A DNA stretch of 64,000 nt from Heterodera schachtii (lineage: Eukaryota; Nematoda; Chromadorea; Rhabditida; Heteroderidae), in contig SIJG01000042.1 of assembly GCA_023374025.1 (NCBI GenBank), positions 1,054,001-1,118,000 of the forward strand, read 5' to 3'. This document shows positions 31,651 through 41,430 of the stretch, piece by piece. A model generated the notes under the pieces. That model saw only the letters and a program-made list of their open reading frames with translations. It searched no databases and was not told the origin of the DNA. The position numbers were made by a program, and so were the translations under genes. The stretch's first letter is position 1. Each line of letters starts with the position of its first letter.

Positions 31651-34553
31651 TCAGCACAGCGCACACGATTTGCGACAGTTTTGACGCATCCATCCCAACT
31701 GAGGGGGCATCTGACAAAAGTTGCGCAGTGCCCAAAAGCCGCAGTAAACATTCCGATCCTCGCAATCTGAGAAAAGCAAAGTTGGCCAAGAAAGGAAAAA
31801 CTGTTGCAACAAATAATCCGTCCGAATCATTGCCCTTTTTTGGCAATTTCCCATTCTTCCGCCTGTGTTCTTTCTTCTCACTTCACTCACTTTGCTTGCA
31901 GTACATTTTGTTCAACAACTCCACGTCCTTCGTGCTCAGTTTCTTCCGTTGTCCCATCAGTGCCATGTTTTGTTCGGCATTTTTCTTCGGCACCATTGTT
32001 GGCCGTGAAGTGTCGAGAGTTGCGGTGAAAGGGCCGTAGTGCATAATCGAATCATAAGCATAGGCGGAGCCGTAGCTGAATCGGACAAAAAGCATAAATG
32101 AAGAAGAAATGGAGGCGAAAAGGGAGGGAAAGTCTCATTTTTAGCCGGGAAATCGAAAATGAAAGTGAAATCATCAGAGGCATTTCAGGGAAAGCGCAAA
32201 AAGGGACGGACGAGGTGAATTTGCTTGGGTCGGCGATGGCAAAAAAGTCGTAGAATTGCGGATTGATATTGGCCCATTGGATGTCCAAGTGTTCCTCCCG
32301 GTCGGCGCGCAAATGCTCGTGGTTGGCTCCCAAGGCGTGCATTGTTTCATGGACAGCGACTCCGACGGGCTGAAAAAGGCGGAGAGAAAAGCGATTGAGT
32401 CAAAGAAAAGGTACGTCTTGGCATTGGAAGGACAGGTAAATGGGATTGGCCGGAGAAACGTGGCCAATGTAAGAGAGGCCGCAACTGAACGGAAAATGAA
32501 CGCGGGACTGAGTTGGGAGGAACTGACAATGTCGGGGTGGACACTTTGATGTAGTAGAGAAAGTCCGAGTTGGGCTTTGAATCGGACGGGCGGAAGCGAA
32601 TGCAAGTCTGTGCCTAAATGGGGGTGGTGCCAAAACGGAATTTGGGGGGGGGGGGGAAGTGCCAACTTCGATCATTTGATGCGCTTGTCGCACTAAAAAG
32701 AAAAAAAACAAGTTATTTTTATGGTGCCGAGACGAACTTACCCATCTGCTTTTCGAACTCTTCTGCAAATAATAAAATTAGTGAAACAAATAAAAAAAGA
32801 AAGGACCAATTTTTGGGTCAAAAAAGAAGGCGATTGGCTGTCCAATTGGCCATTTTTGTGCCGCGAACTGCTCCAAAAACAGCGAGGCACGCTTGAAGCG
32901 GTGCCCGTACCCGTACCGGTGAAGCTTTTTCGCCGGTTTCGGCACGTTGTTTAATGCTTTGATCAGTTCTTCCGATTGTTTCTCTGTAAGCAGCACATCG
33001 TGTTGGAAGGTGCCGTCGTTTACGGGTTGAACCTGAGGCAAAGAAATCGACTTTCATTTGGCATTTTGTTCAATTCGTTTTCCAATTTGGCGTTTTGTCT
33101 CCTTTCTCTCTGTTCTCTTCTTCTTCCCTTACGTGTTCGTCAAGGCCTGCCACTTCGAGCATCTTTTGCTTCAGTTTCTGCACCATTTCCACTCTCTTTT
33201 GTACCATTTCGCCTGATTGGTACGGTCGCACTTTTCTCATGAAGTCCATTTCGTGCTGCGAATGGCAATTGACCAATGTTTGTTTACTTTGAAACCTGTA
33301 AAACCATCGTCCGCTTTTGAATCATTCCGAAGGGCTGCGCTTTGCAGTCGACTGCACCGCTGAGGCAATTTTTCTGAAAACAATTACCAATTAATTAATT
33401 TCCCTCCCCCGCCCCGAATTAGTTTTTTTAATCCCCCCCCCCCCAATATCACTAATTACTGACGAGCATCGCTTCCCGCGCTTCCTCGGACAAAAAACCG
33501 AAAGAAAGCGATGGGTCCTCCGGTTTGACATCTGAACAGCACGGGTCTTTGTAAAAGTGAGCAGCACTCGCCTTTGTCCATCTGTGCGGCATGCATGTCC
33601 ACGTTTGCTGTTGGCGTTGGGGGGCGTTCGTCGGTTGCATTTGGGGAAATAGCGAAAGAGGGCCGAAAGTTATGAAAGGACGGGGGACGTCGGTTGTAGC
33701 CCCCGGCGGAAGAGCTCCACGCGCTAAAATCGCCGTTGGGCGATGCGGTCGAATGCCACGGCGTTTGTTGAGTAGTGTCAGTCCTGAAAAAGTGCCTTGC
33801 CATTGGCCACTGTTCCGCCCCCTGCCCCTTCCGCCTGTCTCACCCCTCTTCCGTTCCGCCATTGCATTTTGAATGCTCCGGATGACGAGCACAAAAGCGT
33901 TCCATCAGTCCGCCTCCTTCTGCAAAAGAACTTTCGCTTCGCTTTTGGCACCGCCTTACCTCCGTTTTCACTTTCGGGGACTTTCTCAGTCCCTCCGCTG
34001 TTCCCCCGGCATTTCGCACTGTCCGGGTGCCGGGCACAGAACCTTTGAAGGAGTCCTAAAAAGCGTTGCGTCACTTCCTCTCTCTCTCCGTTCTGCGCAC
34101 CTTCGCGTCTCTTCTGACCTCCGCCTCCCTCCGCGCTCTCCTTGAAAGTGTTTTCAGTTACACAACCAGCACTTGCCCAACTTCCGTTGTCCCCGTGTCC
34201 TCCTCATTGGTCTTCGTCTGTGGGGGGGCGGCGGAAGGGAGCGCCGCCGGCATCGACTCCGTCCACGGCTGTGTGCCGTCCCCCCAATCGGTCGCCCCTC
34301 CCGCGGAGCTCCGCCCGTCCGCTGCCCCTCCCCACGACTCGCTCCAACTCCACGGCTTCTGCGTCCATTCCGTTGACCAACTTCCGCCGCTTTCCTCCCT
34401 TTTTCCTTCCACTATCGGAGGCCCCCGTCCCACAAAGCCTTCGCCGCGCATTTGCTGTGCGCCACCGGCGCAATCTGTGCAGGCGGAACAGAGGACGGAC
34501 AAAAGGAGGAAAATCAGGCATTTTGAGGGGAAATGCCGAAATTGGAACATCAT
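31651..34553 (-). CDS. Astacin zinc metalloprotease with C-terminal ShK domain (NAS family)
   Basis: It is a secreted or extracellular M12A protease. The start (34553) gives a signal peptide, MMFQFRHFPSKCLIFLLLSV, then a Ser/Thr/Gly-rich stretch. Two successive small exons each carry RFCARHPxxxKC. A Cys-containing region follows, including HFYKDPCCSDVKPEDPS and KNCLSGAVDCKAQPFG. The propeptide is partly helical (KRVEMVQKLKQKMLEVAGLD) and ends at HRFKR, a furin-like site. The catalytic domain starts SLFLEQFAAQKWPIGQPIAF, continues CIRFRPSDSKPNSDFLYYI and CGLSYIGHV, has the zinc site HETMHALGANHEH (about 32340) and the Met-turn YDSIMHYG. The end is a six-Cys ShK domain (NCEDRNVYCGFWALRNFC through KSCALC). 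Some N-terminal exon joins are unresolved. Protease identity is secure. Confidence 0.9.
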
Positions 34554-35680
34554 TTTGACGAGGAAAGAAAGACGGAGGGACCAGCGGAAAAGGGACAAAA
34601 AAGGAATTATATACAAAAGAAAATAAAAGAAAAAGAAACAGACGGACGAGACAAATTCATTTTGAAAAGACTATTTGAAAATTGATTCAATGATTCGTCA
34701 GCAGAGAGGTGGAAAGATGGGGCAAACTTTGTTAATTAAGTGGGGGGGGGGGGGGGAAATGAGGCACAAATAACCGAACGACAATTAGCGCAAGTGAATT
34801 CCAATGAAAATATTCTCCGCCCCTTGGCGTACCACCGAATGAATGAACCATTTTTTCATGACGTATTTCCCCCCCCCCCCAAGGGCAAACACTTCTCGGA
34901 GATGCTGTGACAATGAATCTTTTTCTTAATCGTATTGGCAAGAGAAATAATTAATGAAAATGATTGCCGATGTTTTCGACTTTTCCTGAACCTTTTCAGG
35001 AAATTTCAGTTTGAATCGGAAAATGATCGTGAAAAGAGAGTGATACGGAATTGTAAGAAGATGAGAAGATGGTGTTGATCAGAAGGAAGGGAGGGAGAGA
35101 GGGAAGGAGAAGATCATGGTCAAAGTTAATGAAGGACAATTAGAGGGACGGAAAGGGAATTGGAAGAGACCATAAGTCAGTCAGGGGAAGCGAATGGGAT
35201 AAAACATTGTGAGAAAGTGACTATTGGAGAAGAAGTGATCGGAGTGGCGACGATCAATCAGTTCAGTGGTGGAGGGGGAGGGAGGGACGAGATCGATGAC
35301 AAATTGACAAGTGATGGGAGAGGGGGGGGGGGGGCGGGGGAGGCGGGGGACGGGGGATGACGAGGGACTGATGACGGAGACAGCGCGGGGGGTAAATATT
35401 TGGTGGGAGAGTGAGTACAAGAAAATCACCGGAACTATGGCCAAAAATCCTGACCATTCGCAGCTGGTGCCAATTGTCTCCAAATGCCTTAGGCACATTG
35501 GCTGACATTTGTTCCGAAAATCTTATGCCACCCTCAATCGAAAAACGAGGGAAAGCCGTAAAAGCAAAGAAAGGAACGAAAAGTGAACGATTAGCAAATT
35601 GAAAAGGAGTAAAAAGGCGAAGAAAAGACAAAAAGAAGAAGCATCATTATTCAAAACAAACATTTTAATGAATTCTCAGC

Positions 35681-35876
35681 AAGGGCGTAGGCAGCGGGGG
35701 GGGGGGGGGGGGCTGAGGGGGCTAAAGCCCCCCCCCCCCCCGAAACCCAAAAAAGGAAAAATTTTCAGTAAATTTTTTTGAGATTTTAGGATTTCAAAAA
35801 ACGAAAAATACACCCCTAAAAATCGAATTTTTGACTTCAGCCCCCTCCGAAACCAAGTGTCTGGCTACGCCCTTGA
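35681..35876. mobile_element. MITE-like element with AAGGGCGTAG termini
   Basis: The left end CAAGGGCGTAGGCAGCGG is inverted at the right end as GTCTGGCTACGCCCTTG. Inside are poly-G and poly-C runs that can pair (GGGGCTGAGGGGGCTAAAGC near 35710-35730), and GGGGGCT/AGCCCCC repeats near the right end. A remnant with GCAAGGGCGTCGCCAGAC and TGCCCTTGC is present in the TDP-1 gene intron at about 55540-55580, so the family is dispersed. Confidence 0.6.
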
Positions 35877-36565
35877 TTCTCAGCCCATTTGAATTGAAAA
35901 TGCCTTTTAATTTTATTTTTTGACTTTGCTTTCTTTGTTCGTTTGTTGGCACTTTTTCCCACACTTAAAAAATTAAAAATTGAAGCATTTCAAAGTCATT
36001 TGTAATTTCAATAAATTCCTTTCATTATCCATGGATAAAGGCTAAATGAATAAATTAAATTGAAAGGAATAATCTTTAAAATAAAAAAAAATTAAAAATA
36101 GAAAAATAAACGCCACAAATGTCGAGGCACTTTCCTACCATTTAATGAAAAATAAATTTGCTGCTTAAAATCGGGATTCCAATCCTCTAAAAAATTCCGG
36201 AACTTGAAAGAGGCAAAAAATATCGAAGTTCGAGTCGGAAATGAAATTTATTCCTAAATTTTCTTAAAACATTGGCTCAAAATAGCAAAAATAAATAATT
36301 TTAGACAAAATCTGTTAACAAATGTCTCAAATTTTCAAAATTGGAGCTTTTAAACGATCTGAATTTCTTGAATTCCGCCCTAATAATAAAGCACCACCGG
36401 AATATCATTTTGGATTTAAAATTTCAAAAATAAAAATCCAAAAATAACTCCCGAAAGTACCGAAATTTTGGCCCAAATGTTGGAAGTCGGAATTTTCCAT
36501 CTTTGGTAGCTACTGTAATTTGTCTCTATTACTTTCCTATCTATTTTCCTCACATAATTCTCTCA

Positions 36566-36602
<37 letters not shown>

Positions 36603-37356
36603 TCTCTCTTTTGCTTTCTCTTTTTCTTTTTTGTTCTCCATCATTTCCCCGTCCCTCGCTTCCTTCCACTTGATCATTGCAATTGGGCCCCGTCAATTTC
36701 TCTCCCCCTCCCCCCCCGCTCGACCCACGTCCACAAATTCCGATCCTCCGATCAATCCCCCACCCCAATGACCATCACTCCCATCGCCCATCCTTCTGCC
36801 CACCAATCAATCCCTCTCTCTTCCCTCCCCCTCGCTTTGCGTGATCTTTTCTTTACCTGTTCATTCGGCCATCCTTTGCTTTTCCTCCTCCCCTTTTATC
36901 CTCCTTCAACCAGTCCAACCCAAGCTGTCTTTGATCTGCTGATCACATTAGGTTGGAATTGCGAGGAGGGAAAGGGGGGCGGGCGACTGATCCGATGGGA
37001 GAGATTGGTGGACAATGGGAGGGAGGAGGGAAAGGAAAGAAAAGGACCCCCCTGCTGCTGCACGGAGGGGGGGGGGGGGGGATTTCCCCCGGGGGACAGG
37101 GGACCCCTTTCTCTCGTCACAGTCCAATCAAACCTTTTGTGCATTTTGGGCAATGAATGCACCGATTTTTCACTTTGTCGGAATTGGGAAGGCCGTAAGT
37201 AATTACATTTGCTCATGGCTTCCCCCCCCCCCCCTATTTAATTCTTTGATTTTTTTTTCCCGAACTTTGTTGATTTTTGCTCTGTTGTGCCCCACCAAAA
37301 TTAGGGGACAAAGGGACGGTCAGCCGAAGGAATGGCGAAGAACGGCGGAGGCAAAC

Positions 37357-37358
37357 AA

Positions 37359-37399
<41 letters not shown>
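37357..37399. repeat. (ATC)n trinucleotide microsatellite
   Basis: About 14 perfect ATC repeats occur in tandem. The reverse strand would read poly-Asp in one frame, but nothing around it looks coding. Confidence 0.95.
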
Positions 37400-39879
37400 C
37401 GCCTTAATCTGACCGATTTGGCTATTTCCTCCACATGAATGAGTTCACCTCGACCCTTTTTGAGGGGGCGGAGGCAAAGGCTTATTTAAATTTGGATGGA
37501 AAGGGTATTTAAATTGGGGATTTACATTTGACTTCCCCCCCCCCACTGAATGCTTCTTTCATTTTATTTTTGTCTTATTTTCTGAATACGCAAAATATCA
37601 TTGAAAATGAGCGAAGTTACAATTTACCAACGCTACACAAAATATTTTTCCTTAAGCATCGCCAATGCTTTGTGTAAATTTAAACGATGAAAAATGCCCC
37701 CCCCCCCCGCCGTCCCCCGATTTCCCCCCCCCCCCATTCCCCGCTCCAATCCCCAAAAAACTTCTCCGGCGGGTGGGAATTCCTTTCATAATGAACATTT
37801 AGCCTCTTTATTCTTTGAGAGAAATATTTAATTTTATTTAAATTCAATTTTGTTTAATTCAATCATTCAATGACTTTTGTACATTTCCCCCATTCCTTTC
37901 ACTTTTTTAAAGTTTTATTTATTGCATTTTAATTATTTCGTCTGCTGTCCTTTGTTTCTTTTTTTGAATTTGATTAAAAAATTTAAAAATGCGTACCTAA
38001 TAACATTAAACTTTATTTTTTAGTCAATGTTGCCGAACATACGTCCGACCATCGAATGGACAATTATTAGAATAATTAATTAACATTCTTATGGATCTCG
38101 GTTATTGGAAGAGAAAAAATCGTCGGGAGTGGTGCGGCGCGGGGGGGAGACTCATTAGCCTTGGGATAATTAATTTTGATCGCTTCGGTTTCGCTTGCCA
38201 TTGTCCGCTTTCATCCCAATTTGGGTGGGCATTTCCCTCCTCCGCCATTCGGTGGGATTGACCATAAAAAGGCGAAAGATTAATCAGTCAGAGCTTTTTC
38301 ACAGCAATGCCTACACATTTAGCAGCAGTAACATCGTTTTTCTGCTGATCATTTTCCCACAACAACAACATATTGGCCAATTAATCACTTCACTCACTCA
38401 CTCACTGTCTGTTCGGTTGGGTTGGCCAAAATGACAAAACGGGGAAATTAAACCAATTAAAGTAAAGGCGTTGATCGGTCGGTCCCTTTTCGTCCCTTTG
38501 GCCGTCCCTTCCGATCAGCAATCTTTGCCTTCGAACTGATCACTCCCCCCCCCCCCCCCCCCCCCCGCCTTCCCTTTGCACATTTCCCCCCCCCCCTTTC
38601 CCTGCTAATAATACTGGATTGGTTTGGTGGTGATTTGTTGGATTGTGCAGCATTGGATTTTGTGCTCTTTTCTCCTCCTCCTCTTCCTAAACACCTTTTT
38701 TTGCTCATATGTTCTTTCTTTCTCTTCACCTGTTTTACATTTGCTTGACTTTCACTTGAGTGATTGGTGCTAATAGAGCCAACCAATTTGGCCCTGGAAG
38801 GCAATTAATTGGTTTTGCTTTTTTGGATTTGGCTGATCAGAAAGAGAGTGGGGGAGGAGAGAGTGAAAAGAGATGAATTGGCGGGGGGGGGGGGGGTGAA
38901 TCCTCCGCGCGACCGATTTCCCCCCCCCCCCCCGTTTTGATTCTTCCCCACATTCCCTTTCACTTCTCCAAATCCTCCCCCCCCCCCCTCCGACAGAGCT
39001 TTTCCGCCCTCGGCCAACCCAACTTGTTCTCCTCCTCCACTTCGCTTCCAGCAATATTTTGCCCGATTCCCAATTTGTCTCAACCATTGCCTTCTGTCAA
39101 ATTCTTCGCTTTCTCTCCAATTCCCTAATTTTCCCCTTCAAAATTTGCTTCAAATTAAATTTCAAAGTCAAATTTACCAATCGCTTTTCTTAGTAAGCCC
39201 TTTTTCCTTTGTTTGTTTTCCTCAGAACAACAAAAATAACTGTGACAAGAAGAAGAGGCTAAGAATACCTTCGAAGGAAGAAAAGCATGAGAAAAGTCAA
39301 ATCTGATCAACGGAAAAGAAAACGTTTTTCATTGTCCGCCTCCGTTTTCCCGCGAATTTATTCCCATTTTTGACAACCGATGGAAAAGTGACAAATAAAA
39401 GTAAAAGTGGGCGGAAAGGACAATTTAAGGAAGAGAAAGTCACCGGAAAGACAGCCTCAAGAAGAAGAGGATCACCGGAAGAAAGAACGGTTCAATTCAC
39501 AGAGAAAGATTAGCATTTGATTATGCTTCTTTTTCATTCCCACCGTTCCTTCTCTTCCTTTTCCTCCTCTTTTCCCATTTATTTCTTCCTTTTTCCCCAA
39601 TTTACTTCTTCTTCTTCATTCCTCCTATTTCCCCATTTGCTTTTTCTTTTTTTTATTTGAGCAAAAACTAGCATCATTTCTGCTCACATCCGCAGGTGTT
39701 GTGGCGAGTGAGGTTTCTTACACTTAACCGCCCCCTCTTTGTTCCTAATTATGGAGTCCTTGACTTGGGACCATCTTCAAAAGCATCTCTTCTTTTTCGT
39801 GCGTTTCTCTTTCCCTCACTTTTAATCACGTTTCTTACTGTCCTGCTCATTATCCTCCCTTTTTTCCTTTCCTCCCCTA

Positions 39880-41040
39880 TCTCCTCTCCTTCCCCCCCCC
39901 CCTTTTTTTCCCTCTTCCTCCCCATCTCCCTCTCCTTCCCCCCCCCTCCTTTTTTACCTCTTCCTCTCCCTCTCTCCTCTCCTTTCCCCCCACCCCTCCT
40001 TTTTTCCTCTTCCTCTCCCTCACTTCCTCTCCTTTCCCTCCTCTCCTTTCCCCCCCCCCCTCCTTTTTTCCTCTTCCTCTCCCTCTCTCCTCTCTTTTTC
40101 CCCCCTCTTTTTTCCCTCTTCCTCCCCATCTCCCCTCTCTTTTCCTCCCTCAGTTTTTCCCTTCCTCCCCCCTTTCCTCTCTTTCCTCTCTCCCCCTCGC
40201 CCTTTTTTCCTCTTCCTCTCCCTCTCTCCTCTCCTTCCCCCCTCTCCTTTCCCCCCCTCCTTTTTTCCTCTTCCTCTCCCTCTCTCCTCTCTTTTCCCCC
40301 CTCTTTTTTCCCTCTTCCTCCCCATCTCCCCTCTCTTTTCCTCCCTCAGTTTTTCCCTTCCTCCCCCCTTTCCTCTCTTTCCTCTCTCCCCCTCGCCCTT
40401 TTTTCCTCTTCCTCTCCCTCACTCCTCTCCTTTCCCTCCTCTCCTTTCCCCCCCTCCTTTTTTCCTCTTCCTCTCCCTCTCTCCTCTCTTTTCCCCCCCT
40501 CTTTTTTTCCCTCTTTCCTCCCCATCTCCCCTCTCTTTTCCTCCCTCCCTTTTTCCCTTCCTCCCCCTTTCCTCTCTTTCCTCTCTCTCCCCCCCCCCTC
40601 CTTTTTTCCTCTTCCTCTCCCTCTCTCCTCTCCTTTCCCTCCTCTCCTTTCCCCCCTCCTTTTTTCCTCTTCCTCTCCCTCTCTCCTCTCTTTTCCCCCC
40701 CCCCTCTTTTTTTCCCTCTTCCTCTCCCTCTCTCCTCTCTTTTCCCCCCTCTTTTTTTCCCTCTTTCCTCCCCATCTCCCCTCTCTTTTCCTCCCTCCCT
40801 TTTTCCCTTCCTCCCCCCTTTCCTCTCTTTCCTCTCTCTCTCCCCCCTCCTTTTTTCCTCTTCCTCTCCCTCTCTCCTCTCCTTTCCCTCCTCTCCTTTC
40901 CCCCCCCCCCTCCTTTTTTCCTCTTCCTCTCCCTCTCTCCTCTCTTTTCCCCCCCTCTTTTTTTCCCTCTTCCTCCCCATCTCCCCTCTCTTTTCCTCCA
41001 TCCCTTTTTCCCTTCCTCCCGCCTTTCCTCTCTTTCGCAC
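39880..41040. repeat. 1.1-kb pyrimidine satellite
   Basis: The plus strand is almost pure C and T for more than 1.1 kb. It is organised as variants of CCCCCCTCCTTTTTTCCTCT, TCCTCTCCCTCTCTCCTCTC and CCTCCCCATCTCCCCTCTCT. Higher-order blocks of about 190-260 bp repeat four or five times (for example the block containing CTCCCTCAGTTTTTCCCTTC occurs twice). A 486-codon open frame and the Arg/Glu/Gly-rich frames on the other strand are artefacts of this composition. Such a purine/pyrimidine strand bias could form triplex DNA. Confidence 0.92.
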
Positions 41041-41430
41041 CTCCTTTCCTCTCCCTCTTCCTCTTCTTTCTCTTCGTTCGTTTCTTCCTTCGTTCGCTCT
41101 TCCGTCTTTCTCCAAATGCAGCATTGTTGTCCCTCCCTCCCTCCTTCCTTTATTAATCGACCCCTTCCCATCCTCTTCTTCCACCTGCAACTGATTCGTT
41201 TTGATCATTTCTCACCCATCGCGACAATAAATTGTATATAAACGATGAACCCCACCCCCCCCCCCCCTTCCCCTGTCATCGACTAACAACAAACCCTCCG
41301 TTCCTTCCTCTCCCTTCCCCCCCCCCCACGTCCCCTTACTTTTGTTGTATTTTCTTTGCATTTTTTTTTTTGCTATTTTATTTTCAGATTTTCTCTTCCG
41401 CAAAAGGTGGCGAAACGGCAAATACATCGA

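Larger units (their letters stand above)
34554..39695. other. Long intergenic region with homopolymers and repeats
   Basis: No convincing gene was found over 5 kb. It contains numerous G or C runs of ten or more bases (34741, 34870, 35325, 35697, 35730, 37070, 37685, 38546, 38590, 38882, 38921, 38978). It also holds a CT microsatellite (about 36560-36610), an (ATC)n microsatellite (about 37357-37399), a MITE-like palindrome (35681-35876) and AT-rich stretches. Open frames at 36768-37202 and 38195-38434 lack family or splice support. Confidence 0.5.

Noticed and set aside
36768..37202. Possible membrane protein frame
   Set aside because: Runs through poly-G tracts and has no splice, family or composition support.
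37357..37399. CRISPR-like or coding poly-Asp interpretation of the ATC run
   Set aside because: It is a plain trinucleotide microsatellite in a eukaryotic genome; no spacers and no surrounding exon.
39696..41156. 486-codon plus-strand open frame (Ser/Pro/Phe/Leu) and a 352-codon minus-strand Arg/Glu/Gly frame
   Set aside because: Both are products of a pyrimidine-only satellite lacking stop codons; no start context, splice sites or family features.
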